64,000 nt of DNA from Notamacropus eugenii (GCF_028372415.1 NC_092872.1:553614705-553678704); one strand, 5' to 3'. Positions 50,801 to 60,425 are shown, numbered from the stretch's first letter. Translations and numbers: made by a program. The notes: generated from the sequence alone by a model not told the origin.

Positions 50801-53800
50801 CCACATCTTTGAAGCTCTGAAAGTTAAACACATAAATTTCCAAATATAAACACCAGTGAAAATATTAGCTAACACACTATATCTTTTTAGTTTGTTTTCT
50901 AGAATAACACTGCCTTGTTGGACAACAATGGTTACAAGAGTCTTTGTGGGCTTTGAGTCTACAAATACAAAAGAAGTAGAAACAAAACAAAGAGAAATAG
51001 CAGAAGAAAATGGGGGAAATGGAGACTATTGAATGAGAAGAAAGCAATGGGGAGAACAATCCGTGGCAGAGGGTAGAGCTATAAATAATCATTCATGAAA
51101 AGAAGCAGATCCCTTGACAACAGAGACCAGAAATGGTCCAGAGGAAGCGCAACATTGCGAGTAAAACAAGAGTCTATGGGCAGTCAGTGAAGGGGCAAAC
51201 AGGCCATCACACATCATTAACACACAGTCTAAGGCTATGTTATGGTTCGGTACTATAATTGATTTTCACTATGATTCACCTGAATCATAACTACACTAAA
51301 TTATGATCAATATTCTTCAGCTATGAAGGTAGGGAATTGTGTAGCACATCTTAGAAAGAGCTAATCCTTAGAATATTAAGCATTTCTTCTTTAAAGAATG
51401 CTATGATCAAAGTAGGAAGTCTAGGACAGCTAGATGGCAGAGAGAATAAACAGCTGGGCCTGGAATCAGGAACACCCTCTTTAAATTTGGCCTCAGAAAC
51501 TTACTGTGTGACCCTGGGCAAGTCATTTAATGCTGTTTACCTAATTTTCCTCATTAGTAAAATGAGCTAGAAAAGGAAATAGCAAACCACTCCAGTATCT
51601 TTGCCAAGAAAATTCCAAATGGGAGTCACAAGAGTTAGATACAACTGAAAAACCTCTGAACACAATAAGAAGTTTTCTGTTTCTCTTAAATTTCTCTGCT
51701 CAAATCCCAGTCTTTTATAGTCATTGCTGTCCAGAAAGACAGTGCTGTTCAAGAACCATTATTCTAAAATATCTCATACTCCAGGAAAGGCAACATGATG
51801 CAGTGGAAAAGAGCTGGATTTGGAGTTAGAAGTTCTGAACTTAAATCTTGGCTCTACCATTTTCTGTAGGACATTGAATAAATCACTTATCTTCTCTAGG
51901 ACTTAAGTTTCCTCACTTTTAAATCAGAGAATTAGATGAGATGGTCCCTTCCAGCTCTAAATCTTTTGGTCGTAAATCAGTACAAATAACTCAGAGATTC
52001 TTAACCTTTTTTCCCTTCACCTTTCTTTTTTTATATCATTGATCCATTTGACAGCCTGGTATAGTCTATGGATTCGTTCTCAGAATAATGTTGTAAAATT
52101 CACTACATAAAATATATAGGACTGCAAAGGAAACCGATTATGTTGAAAAACAACTACCAAATATTAAAAAACAAATTCTAGGGTCCTTTTAAATATACAC
52201 ATGGATCCCCTTGTGTCTATTCATAAATGACGATTTAAAAACTCTTGGACTACATAATTTCTAAGGTATTTATCTACTCTCAAAATCAGTTTTGAAGGTA
52301 TAGGTAAAATATCTGAAATATTCTTTGGTTATTCCAAATAGCAACTTATATTTCATAATATCATATCATTGTAACTAATATTTTCATTAAAACTTCAGTA
52401 TTAGAAGTATAGCAGTATAGTATAGTGGTAAGCACAGTGGACTTTGAGTCAGTGGGCTTAGAGCAAATTCTGACTCTTTAACTTGCTAGAAATGTGACTA
52501 TGATCAGTTTCTTTAACTTTCTGAACCTGTTTCTTCATGTGTACAATGTAATTAATGATCCTTATACTATATTCTTCACGGGAAAGTGTGAGGAAAGTGC
52601 CTTATCACAGAAAGATGTAATAGTAATCTTCAGTGACCAGATGCCACTGTTTTTTTCTCTTTGGAGGACAAAAATAGTCCATAGATATAAAAGTGGGCCA
52701 TGATTACAATTCTGCTGATACTTCTGCTTTCAAGTTAGAGTCTGCTTGTTTAACTTAGTACTGTACTTACATTGTTATTAAAGGCTGTGTGCCCAGTGAT
52801 TGGGAAGCCTGACAAAATCATAAATTGCTTCCTAAAGGCAATGGCTTGTGGCTTTTTAATGAGATAAAAAAAGCCATTCTCCTGAGAACAGACATATCAG
52901 CACAGGTACTGTGTATTCATTTGGTGGACCACTGTCCCCTGCATATCACTCAGAAAACTCTGAACAGATTTAAACTCAGCTGAACAAACCTCAGGCTACC
53001 ACTTTCTAATCCCTAGTTCAGAGAGATTTTCTTTTTATCCTCCCTAACTTTTGCTCTCTTGAGAATTCTCTGGAAGTAAACTTGATATGACATCCAAAGA
53101 AAGTATTATAGATATTTCCTGCACTAGAGTGCCCTGGGCAAAATAATTTAGAAAAAAAATCATTAATACTCAAAAAGATTTGTGATTTTAATTTGAAAAC
53201 TCCCTTCAATGGCGCAAGTCACAACTCATCCATGCTTAAGGATGTGGGTTTTTTTTGTATTCTTAATATATCAGATTCAAATCCTACCATAAAGCCCCAA
53301 AACTTTCTGAAACAGCACTCAGCTCATACAATTCATACTCCTATCAGTTTGTTTGTCTGAACACTGTTCATGTGGTGGAATAAACCTGCTTATAATGTTA
53401 CCTCATCTGATAAGGTATTTTTTTCCCCTTCTTTTCTTAGACCCAATTAACAAGCTGTGGTGGGATAAATGTATATTAGATTTGGTGGGATTGGTAGGGT
53501 CCAGGGCTTCCTTTTTGACTTTGTTTCAGCATTTTAAAACAGAAAAACTGTCGATGTTAGCTGGGAAAGAATAGACTCAACAATACTCTAGACCTTCAGG
53601 CTATTAGCAAAAAGCCTTTTAATTTCAGTGTGCCATCCTCCCCCAACTTACACACTTACATATACACACACATACATACATAAACACAAATACATACAAC
53701 ACACTGAAATAATCATAGGATTTTAGGGGTGGAAAACACCTTAAGCATCATCTACTTCAACTCATTCTTTTTGTAGGTGACATAATGAGGCTAAGAAAGA

Positions 53801-54681
53801 AGTGATTTGCTTAAGGTCACACAGCTAGTATAAAGACATGGGATTTAGAGTCAGAAACTCTTAGCTTAGTGGTCTTAGCTCTGCCACTAGCTGTGCAATC
53901 TCAGGCAAGCTTCTTCCTCTCTCTGGACATCAGACTTTTCATCTGTAAAAATAAAGGTTTGACTAGATCAGAGGTTTTTAACATGGGTTCTAAGGATTTC
54001 AGGGGTCTGTGAATTTAGGCAGAAAAAAAATTTAATCTTTTGTTTTCACCCACCTCTAACTGAAATACAGTATTTCCTTCACTATGAAAAGTAGGCAACA
54101 AACATCACAATAAAAAGGGCTCCATTGACTTTATCAGATTGCCAAAGTGCTCCATTTCACAAAAAAAGTTAAGAATTCAGGGGTTCAATGTTCTCTAACA
54201 TACCTCCAAATTTAAAATTCCCATGGAAGGAGATTGAGCCAGGATTTGAAGCCAGATCTTTAGACTCTGAATCCAGCGCTCCTATCAGCAGTCTATGCTA
54301 GGCATTGGAGAACCTCAAATCAGACTCACCTGCTTCTTTAAGCATAAGGAGACCTCTCTTGGCTTCCTCCAGGGGAAGCACAAATGATGTTTTAGCGGTG
54401 TGGAAACAGAAACCACATTTGTAGTTACACTGGCGTGTGAAATGGTAATTGACACTGACGGGGTTAACGGAGCCCCCTGATACATCTTCAGCTCCTGCAG
54501 GCTCTTCTCTGGTTCCTTCTTTTTTCTCCCGGGGTTGACTGCTCCTTTTGCCACTTGCAGACCATAGCAGTGTCCCAAACGAGGAGTATAAATATATCAG
54601 GATCTTCCACAGAGACGTCAGCTGGAGGCTGAAAACATTAAGTAGCTTCTCAGCAAAGCCTGTTAGTGTGAGCAGCCACAT
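38690..54681 (-). CDS. RSAD2: RSAD2 (viperin), radical-SAM antiviral enzyme; six coding exons
   Basis: Joined exons 54681-54330, 48589-48428, 46452-46223, 42067-41918, 39973-39941 and 38854-38690 give 1,092 bases, or 363 residues plus stop (human viperin has 361). Viperin binds a [4Fe-4S] cluster and S-adenosylmethionine and turns CTP into ddhCTP, a chain terminator for viral RNA polymerases; it sits on the ER and lipid droplets. Visible here: an amphipathic, hydrophobic N-terminus (1-42) for membrane attachment; a charged variable linker (43-72); the cluster-binding CxxxCxxC at C85, C89 and C92 within [17 protein letters not shown]; the SAM-contact FSGGEPF (124-130); VSIVSNGS (154-161); [18 protein letters not shown]; and the conserved C-terminus ending KLDW, which recruits the Fe-S assembly protein CIAO1. 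The start is the ATG at 54,681, aligning with the family's MW…L start; an upstream in-frame GTG at 54,714 has no support. All introns are GT-AG. No disabling change is seen. Confidence 0.97.
38855..39940 (-). other. RSAD2 intron 5
   Basis: 1,086 bp, GT…AG. Contains L2-like tails (38,990-39,040; 39,150-39,240) and a CORE-SINE at 39,380-39,540. Confidence 0.6.
39941..39973 (-). CDS. RSAD2: RSAD2 coding exon 5 (33-bp microexon)
   Basis: Acceptor TTGCAG|ATG and donor TAT|GTAAGT enclose exactly 11 codons, [11 protein letters not shown] (299-309), the conserved viperin segment at this place. The exon is too short for frame-length searches and was found from its splice sites and protein match. Confidence 0.95.
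39974..41917 (-). other. RSAD2 intron 4
   Basis: 1,944 bp. MIR/SINE-like pieces occur at 40,330-40,400, 40,720-40,900, 41,500-41,640 and 41,680-41,850. A pyrimidine-rich CTCC/(CA) tract lies at 41,262-41,385. Confidence 0.55.
41918..42067 (-). CDS. RSAD2: RSAD2 coding exon 4
   Basis: 150 bases, phase 0 at both ends: acceptor CAG|GTG and donor AAG|GTAATG. Encodes [20 protein letters not shown] to CLVPESNKK (249-298). The donor deviates from consensus at +5 (T instead of G), but the next exon confirms the join. Confidence 0.95.
42649..42745 (+). mobile_element. Marsupial SINE head, truncated
   Basis: Opens ggggcagctaggtggcatga, the best-preserved example in the window of the marsupial SINE head; it stops soon after cctcagacactcaccagctg. 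Confidence 0.75.
43480..45030 (+). mobile_element. L1 ORF2/3' end with internal insertion
   Basis: Sense L1: gaaactgaaaagcttttgca (43,821), gaaaaaatatttgcattaaa (43,887), then aaactattaacagccac at 44,056. It resumes aaatcatcaacaataagaga at 44,264 and continues to ggaaggacttacatggattg (44,649). The cut at 44,057-44,263 is a CORE-SINE/MIR-like insert. All frames are broken. Confidence 0.7.
44057..44263 (+). mobile_element. CORE-SINE/MIR-like insert in the L1
   Basis: The same family as 10,795-10,969 (gatttagaaattgaagcgac … ttatggatgaggacacatgt). It separates L1 blocks that are adjacent in an intact element. Confidence 0.6.
46223..46452 (-). CDS. RSAD2: RSAD2 coding exon 3
   Basis: 230 bases. 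The acceptor CTCCAG|GT completes Gly172; the donor AAG|GTAAGT leaves phase 0. Encodes [20 protein letters not shown] through NPVRWK (173-248), including the [13 protein letters not shown] block. Confidence 0.96.
46453..48427 (-). other. RSAD2 intron 2
   Basis: 1,975 bp. Contains a TA/CA microsatellite at about 46,530-46,600 and at least four MIR/SINE-like copies (46,600-46,700; 47,100-47,300; 47,590-47,760; 47,860-48,230). No coding sequence. Confidence 0.55.
48428..48589 (-). CDS. RSAD2: RSAD2 coding exon 2
   Basis: 162 bases, phase 1 at both ends: acceptor ATAG|GT and donor G|GTGAGT. Translates as [20 protein letters not shown] and continues to WFKDY-G, residues 118-172. This is the SAM-binding part of the barrel. 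Confidence 0.96.
49540..49581. repeat. Short tandem duplication, about 22 bp
   Basis: The block gatgtgaacacaagagagc occurs twice head to tail, from 49,540 and again from 49,562. Confidence 0.85.
51424..51665 (+). mobile_element. Marsupial SINE, near full length
   Basis: Head aggacagctagatggcagag, body tactgtgtgaccctgggcaa, tail aaaggaaatagcaaaccact and gggagtcacaagagttagat. Same family as 26,190-26,425. Confidence 0.7.
51990..52250. mobile_element. hAT-like MITE remnant
   Basis: The left end gattcttaaccttttttccc, an internal 'ccatttgacagcctggta' and tctcagaataatgttgtaaa match the hAT-like sequence family also seen at 33,604. The right inverted repeat is poorly preserved. Confidence 0.45.
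53970..54185. mobile_element. hAT-like MITE remnant
   Basis: Starts cagaggtttttaacatgggt and ends with the partly complementary gttaagaattcaggggttc; an internal 'ggggtctgtgaatttagg' is typical of this class. Coding capacity is absent. Confidence 0.5.
54330..54681 (-). CDS. RSAD2: RSAD2 coding exon 1
   Basis: Encodes residues 1-117 and one base of Gly118, ending LLMLKEA-G. The donor is G|GTGAGT at 54,330/54,329. It contains the membrane helix, the linker and the whole radical-SAM cysteine motif. The 5.7-kb intron that follows is the largest of the gene. Confidence 0.96.
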
Positions 54682-54744
54682 CTCTGCCAGCTCTCTGACT
54701 GCTGTGCACAGCACACCACTGAAAGCTCACTTCAAATCCTGCTG

Positions 54745-54751
54745 TTAAATA
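54745..54751 (-). promoter_or_regulatory. TATA-like box of RSAD2
   Basis: TATTTAA on the minus strand, 64 bases before the start codon. A start of transcription about 25-30 bases downstream would fall near 54,718. Position and motif fit; no experiment supports it here. Confidence 0.5.
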
Positions 54752-54780
54752 CCAGGGCTCTCATGGGCTAGCTTCTGTGT

Positions 54781-54786
54781 CACGTG
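54781..54786. promoter_or_regulatory. CACGTG E-box
   Basis: Perfect palindromic E-box between the TATA-like box and the ISRE. Short enough to occur by chance. Confidence 0.3.
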
Positions 54787-54818
54787 TGGGAGGTAACATC
54801 TTTTTTTTTCAATTGAAT

Positions 54819-54831
54819 AGTTTCAATTTCC
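54819..54831 (-). promoter_or_regulatory. Interferon-stimulated response element (ISRE)
   Basis: Minus strand GGAAATTGAAACT matches the ISRE consensus GGAAANNGAAACT without a mismatch. It lies 138-150 bases upstream of the RSAD2 start codon and about 70-85 upstream of the TATA-like box. ISREs bind ISGF3 (STAT1/STAT2/IRF9) and IRFs and drive interferon induction, as known for RSAD2 in other mammals. Confidence 0.85.
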
Positions 54832-56089
54832 TTCTTCAGTGAAATGAAAATTGGAACCCAGACAAGAAATTACATAATCCATGTTATGAGGAAACGAAAT
54901 TACTTTATCAGGATTCCCTCTTTCACCTGCTGCTTGCTGGTTACACAACATCGTAGTGTTCCTGATGCCTTGGGGAGATAACCTAAGCTTAGGGCCTGCC
55001 TAGTACTGCTCTTGAGAAATATTTGGAAGATATTTTTCAGTGGGCCAGTGTCTTCTTTGATTTGGGGGAAACTTCCTGAGGTTTTCTTATTTTAAACTAT
55101 GTCTTTGAAGCTGTGCTCAGGCTCTCTGATATCACTAGACTTATTCTAACAGATGATTTTTAGCTTTATAAAATCAAAGATCTAGGGTTGGGAGGGGGTA
55201 TTAGAAGCAGGGCCTTTCTCTCACCTATTTTCTTCCAATTGTTCCAGTCCAAATCAGACTGCCTTTTCTTGAAAGCCCTCTGGAACACCAACTCCATAAT
55301 TCACAAAGGAACAAGGGTGCTTTCATCTTAAATCTTTTTTGTTTCTCATTACTTTCATTTCCTGGCACTCACTAAGGGTCAGGTATTGTGATCCTGGTTA
55401 TAAGAGTTAATTAACTAATTGACAATAAAATGTAAACTGACTATTTCAAAGGACTCGTGATAAAAAAATATGCTATCCACTTCCAGAGAGAGGAGTGATG
55501 AACTCTGAGTGAAGATTGAACCTTATTTTTTTTTTCATTTTATTTTTCTTACTTTTTTCCCCCAACATGGTTAATGGGGACATGAAAAATAAATAAACTG
55601 ACTCACTGACATCCTAATACCATACAAAATATTTTCCAGGGACATTGACTTCAGAAAGGCACCTGTTAATTCAAAGTCTCTTACCAATTAAATTTAATTA
55701 GATATTTGGAAAGGAGCCATGTAATGCTGCTCAGTTTCCCTGCAACTTGTGGGACCCTTTCTTTTTCTCCAATCCCTCCCTTCTCCATAAAAATATCTCA
55801 ACCTCACCCTGGGAACTGAAACTGAGAGTCATCTTAGTGTATACAGTTTAAATGAGCATACTGGACTGTATCTGGTATTCCAGTAACCATCTGATGTCTG
55901 TACTGGCATATCTTATGCATGACTTTGGTAAAAGCTTAAGGTATGACCCAGACTGAGTCCCACTCCTATGATTAATCACTACACATAAACATGTAAATAG
56001 CATAAATACACATACACACATACAAACTAGTGAAGTACAAGTTTCTTTGGGGCAGAGGCTGTGGGTAGCTGGAGGCATCAGGAAAGCTT
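54832..56089. other. RSAD2 upstream flank
   Basis: Bases 54,841-54,905 hold GAAA-rich IRF-like half-sites (gaaatgaaaa and gaaacgaaa). Bases 55,440-55,610 resemble part of an L1-type 3' end (acttccagagagaggagtga). No exon of CMPK2 or any other gene is recognised. Confidence 0.45.
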
Positions 56090-56790
56090 TCATGCAGAAG
56101 TTGATGCCTCAGCTATTTCTTAGAGGAAAAGAGGGATTTTGTGAGCTACAAGGAAGGAGGTATGCCATTTCAGGCAGGGGCAACTAATAGTTCAAAGGCA
56201 TGAAGACAGGCTTTGGGGTGCCAAGATTGAGAAGACTAGTTTAACTAAATACAGAGTGCTGGATGGGGAGTAATGTCCAGTGAGCCTGGAAAGATGGGTT
56301 GGGTAGGGCTTTACAAATTAAATAGAGGAGTTTGAGTTTGTATTTTATCCTAAATAGAAAGCAACTGGAGTTGATCAAGTAAGAGAGTCACATGTTTAGA
56401 TCTGTGCTTAAGGAAAACTCTGACAACAGTACATAACATATTTGGGAGTAGAGACTTGAGGAAGGTAGATCAATTAGGAGACTTGCAACTGATTGGATAT
56501 GTAAGTCAAGGGAGAGTGAGGGATTAAAGATAATGTGATGTCGGGATTACAAGCTTGAGAGGCAGGAAAATGATGGTGTCTTCAGTAGAAAGAGGGAACT
56601 TTGGAAGAAAGGAAGGTTTGGGAGGGGGAAGATAATGTATTTGGCTTTAGAAAGGTTGAATTTAAGATTTCTCTATGATATCCAGGCTGAAATGTCTAAC
56701 AGGTAATTGGTGATGAAGTCTGAAACATGGGCAAGGACCAAGGCTTAGGAAAACAGGAAGGGTGTGTGGGATGTGGTATAGTTGGAGATC
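56090..56790 (+). repeat. Third copy of the long unclassified repeat
   Basis: Landmarks caactggagttgatcaagta, gacttgcaactgattggata and gtctaacaggtaattggtga continue the order seen at 12,590-12,900. This is the longest 3' extension of the family in the window. Confidence 0.6.
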
Positions 56791-57129
56791 TCCAGGCAGT
56801 GCTGGTGGAAACCCAGAATAGAGTAAGTACAAAGTTGGTCTATCAAATCACAGAGGTGGTTCCTGGGGTTGAGTCCAGTTTCTTAGTAGGAAGGAATATT
56901 TGTTGAACATCATTATAGGGGAAAAAAAGTCTTATATGTGAGTGTATACATATATATATATGTGCGTATAAAATATATATGTATGTACACATATATACAC
57001 ACATAGACATGTATACCCACACTGTATGTGTGAGAGAGAATATTTATTGAACAATAAATTGAACCTCACTAATATGTAAAGGAGGGGAAGGGAATAAGCA
57101 TTTATATAGCACCTGTCACATGACAGGTA
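56791..57129. other. Unassigned, with TA/TG microsatellite
   Basis: A TATATG/CACATA simple-sequence tract lies at about 56,930-57,020. An 18-bp near-palindrome, acctgtca-ca-tgacaggt, is at 57,111-57,128. Confidence 0.6.
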
Positions 57130-57372
57130 TTGTTGTTACACAGTCAATTACTCATGTCTAACTCTTTGTGACCCCATATGGGGTTTTCTTGAAAAAGATA
57201 CTGGAGTGGTTTGTCATTCCTTCTCCAGCTCATTTTACAGATGAGGAAACTGAGGCAAAATTAAGTGACTTGCCCAGGGTTACACAGCTAGTAAGTATCT
57301 GAGCTTGGATTTGAATTTAGGTCCTCCTGACTCCAGGTCCTGTGCTCTGTCCACTTAATAACCTCACCAAGA
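57130..57372 (-). mobile_element. Marsupial SINE with BovB/RTE-like tail
   Basis: Plus strand reads the tail first (ctaactctttgtgaccccat, gatactggagtggtttgtca), then the body acttgcccagggttacacag. A MIR-like body follows to about 57,590. Confidence 0.7.
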
Positions 57373-57939
57373 GTGAGGCTAAGGGCTTTTTACAAATATC
57401 CCTTTGAACCTCACAACATCCTCAAGTGGCAGAGGCTATTACTATCCTTATTTTGCAGTTGAAGTGGAAACAGAGTGTAAGTGACTTACTCAGGTTTACA
57501 CATCTAGTAAGAATCTGAGGCTGAATCTGAACTCCAGCTTTTCTCTGACTCTAGGTCTGGTGCTCTGCTACCAGCTGCCTCTAAGGTTTCCAACTTACCT
57601 AGAAATTCCAATATATATGCTATGTTCTCTACTCCATAATATTCTAAGTTCTAGAAATTATGGAATAATAGAAGTATGACCTTAGAGTACAAATAATCTA
57701 AACTCATTTTAATTGACAAAACTGAAACCCAGAGAGGGTTTGTGACTTGCTCAAAGTCATATGGAAAGTTATTGATTAAATCAGTACTAGTACTTAAGAC
57801 CCCTGACTTCTAGTCCAATGCTTTTAATTTTTTTTTTTTTACCAGACCATAGTTCTATTTTCTAATTACATTTGGGGGTATGTTTGAGATGTTTGAGCCT
57901 AGTGTACAAAATGTACACTTGCCAAAAAAGACTATTTTA
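57373..57939. repeat. MIR-like copies
   Basis: Copies at about 57,375-57,590 (ccctttgaacctcacaacat) and 57,650-57,830 (actgaaacccagagagggtt). Otherwise nothing recognised. Confidence 0.5.
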
Positions 57940-58312
57940 TGGAGAACTCACATGGGGCAGGCGATCACATGATGGTCAGAAGAAGTGATACAAGGATATT
58001 CTCAAGGTCTCTCTCAAGAACTTTGGATTTGACTGTGCAACATGGGAGACACCAGCACAGGACCGCTCAGCATGACATGCCCACATCGGAAAGGGTGCTG
58101 TGCTCTGTGAGCAAAGTAGAATTGAGATAGTACAAAGTAAACTTCAGGATGCGCAAATTTGGAGTATCCACCCCAAATATTCATCTGTGATAGAGCATTC
58201 CGAGCTCATCATGGTCTTATTAGCCACAGTCAGACACACTGAAATTTCACATTATCATGGTGATGTTATTTTGGTCCTCTTTGAGAATGAAGAACAACAA
58301 CCAACCAACCAA
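57940..58312 (+). mobile_element. RTE-like LINE 3' end
   Basis: The 3' terminal block (gatgttattttggtcctctt … gaatgaagaacaacaacc) is shared with the tails of the SINEs at 7,540, 23,706 and 59,190 (opposite strand for the last two). The upstream part has the look of a degenerate ORF C-terminus (cacagtcagacacactgaaa). I infer that it is the LINE partner of those SINEs. Confidence 0.45.
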
Positions 58313-58402
58313 GTATAGATTAGGGAGAGAGCCTATAGTAAGTGGGGGAAAAGATTAATAGAGGGATACCTGGGACAGCCTAAAATGATTTGAAAGCATG
58401 TA

Positions 58403-59180
58403 CAGGCATACCTCATTTTATTGTGTTTCAGTTTATTATGCTTTGCAGATATTGTGTTTTTTGCAAATTTGAAGGCTGGTTGTAACCCTATGTTGAGCAA
58501 GTCTGTCAGTGCCATTTTCCCAACTACATGTGCTCCTATTGTGTCTCTGTGTTAAATTTTAATAATTCTCACAATATTTCAAAGTTTTCATTATTATTAC
58601 ATGTTATGGTAATCTGTGATCCATGATCTTTGATATTACTTTTTGATGTTATTTGTTACAATTATTTGGGGATACAGCCATATAAGATAGTGAACTTAAT
58701 AAAGGTTATATGTGTTCTGACTGTTCCACCAATGGGCCTTCTCCATCCCTTGTCATCTTCTCAGACCTTCCTATTCCCTGAGGCTTTACAACATTGAAAT
58801 TAGGTCAATAACCCTGCAATGGTCTCTAAGTGTTCAAGTGAAAGAGTCTATCTATCATTCAAACTTCATCGTTGTATTTTAAGAAATTGCCACAACCACC
58901 CCAATCTTCAACAATCACTACCCTGATCAGTCAGCAGCTACCAAAATCAAGAAAATCACCAGAGAAAAGGTGATCTCCAACTCGATGGAGACTCATATAA
59001 TCGTTAACATATTTTTTGGCAATGAAGTATTTTAAAAATTAACATATATATTTTTATAGGCATAATATTATTGCACACTTAATAGACTACAGCATGGTAA
59101 AAACATAACTTTTACATGCACTGAAAAACAAAAAAAATCATACGACTCACTTTTATTGATATTGGATTTATTCCTTTGCT
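58403..59180 (+). mobile_element. Tigger (pogo-type) DNA transposon, internally deleted
   Basis: Starts at TA|CAGGCATACC (TA target site at 58,401-58,402) and follows Tigger1-type sequence: ttttattgtgtttcagttta, gttgagcaagtctgtcagtg, ctgttccaccaatgggcctt. The transposase ATG at 58,819 begins MVSKCSSER. It then jumps near 58,845 to the gene's 3' end (ttaagaaattgccacaacca) and the 3' non-coding part (ttgcacacttaatagactac). The DDE catalytic core is missing. The right inverted repeat is cut off by the SINE at 59,185. Confidence 0.85.
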
Positions 59181-59184
59181 GCTT

Positions 59185-59640
59185 ATCTTTCTTTCTCAAA
59201 GAGGATCAATGATGTCTTCACTTGTGTGTGAACTGGATTTAAGGGAAGTGAGCTGTGCAGTCATCAGCCTCACTTTCTCTTCTAGAGTCATCAAAGTTCA
59301 ATGGCAAGACTGAGGATATCCCAGAATGCAGTGAGAGACCTTGACTTTTCCAAAGTAAGACCTTTCCCAGGTCTCAATTTGTTTGAGGCAACACCATTCA
59401 ATGACTTAGGGCTAGGTAAAAAGTGAGACAAAGGATGACCTAATTTATCACCACAAAATATCAGTTTGGGAGGGGGAAGACTCAAAGTTTCTGGCCAAAA
59501 CAGTATGCAATTGCTATTTACGCTTATTCTGAGTCATCCAAATCTAAACAAAGAGGCACCAAAGCTTGGGCTGGGAGCTATTTTTGGCCATTCAGTGAAA
59601 GCCAGAGTGATCTGGACTTAAAGGTATAAGTGCTGGCTAT
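59185..59640 (-). mobile_element. RTE-tailed SINE/LINE copy, uninterrupted
   Basis: Same order as the split copy at 23,704-25,840: 'ctcaaagaggatcaatgatg', catcagcctcactttctctt, cagtgagagaccttgacttt, agtttgggagggggaagact. It serves as the in-window reference showing what the provirus interrupted. Confidence 0.65.
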
Positions 59641-60425
59641 GGCCAATTTCTGCCACACTATTTTCCAGTTTTCCCACTAGTTTTTGTCAAACAGTGAGTT
59701 CTTATCCCAGAAGCTGGGGATCTACTGTTTATCAAACAGTAGACTTCTATGGTTATTGACCACTATGTGATGTGTATGCAACCTATTTCACTGATCTACT
59801 CCTTTATTTCTTAACCAGTACCAAGTGGTTTTGATGATTGCTGTTTTATAATACAATTTAAGATCTGGTATAACTAGGCCACCTTTCCTAGCACTTTTTT
59901 CACTAATTCCCTTGATATTCTGGACATTTTGTTCTTCCAGATGAATTTTGACATTTTTTCTAGATATATAAAATAGTTTTTTTGTAGTTTGATTGGGATG
60001 GCACTGAATAACTAAATTAATTTAGGTAAAATTATCATTTTTATTATATTAGCTTGGCCTACCCATGAGCAACTGATTTGTGATAGACTTAGTCCTTCAT
60101 AGCAATGCAAAGACCTAAAACATTCCCAAAGAATTCATGATGCAAAATGTCATCCACATCCAGAGAAAGAACTATGGAGTCAGAATGCAGAATAAAGCAG
60201 ACTGTTTTCTCTTTTGTTATGTTTGGTTTTGTTTAATTTTACTCATGCTTTCTCCCATTTAGTTTAATTCTTCAATGTAACACGACTAATGTGTTTAATA
60301 AGTATGTATGTGTAGAACCCATGTATGACTGCAAAACATATTGGGGGGAGGAGGAGAAAATTTAAAACTTATGGAACTAATTGTCGAAAATTGGAAATAA
60401 ATAAATAAATAAATTTGAAAAGAAA
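59641..60425 (+). mobile_element. L1 with inverted 5' part (twin-priming structure)
   Basis: Bases 59,641-60,065 are antisense L1 ORF2 (ttccagttttcccactagtt; tttgattgggatggcactga). From about 60,066 the strand switches: ttcatagcaatgcaaagacc, ccacatccagagaaagaact and 'gcagactgttttctc' are sense L1 3' UTR, ending aaataaataaataaataaat. Inverted front plus sense rear with an A-rich end is the mark of twin-primed L1 insertion. Confidence 0.6.

Larger units (their letters stand above)
48590..54329 (-). other. RSAD2 intron 1
   Basis: 5,740 bp. Contains MIR/SINE copies (49,130-49,310; 50,350-50,480; 51,790-51,960; 53,710-53,960) and the elements listed separately at 51,424, 51,990 and 53,970. Bases 50,480-51,400 and 52,400-53,600 are unassigned. 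Confidence 0.55.

Noticed and set aside
54682..54714. In-frame upstream extension of RSAD2 exon 1 by 11 codons from a GTG at 54,714
   Set aside because: GTG is not a normal start in vertebrate nuclear genes, and the ATG at 54,681 aligns with the conserved viperin N-terminus.
54548..54748. Plus-strand open frame over RSAD2 exon 1
   Set aside because: Antisense shadow of the coding exon; no independent evidence.
59721..59743. 10-bp hairpin tctactgttt-atc-aaacagtaga
   Set aside because: It sits in a decayed L1 fragment and probably arose from a local duplication of L1 sequence; no functional context.
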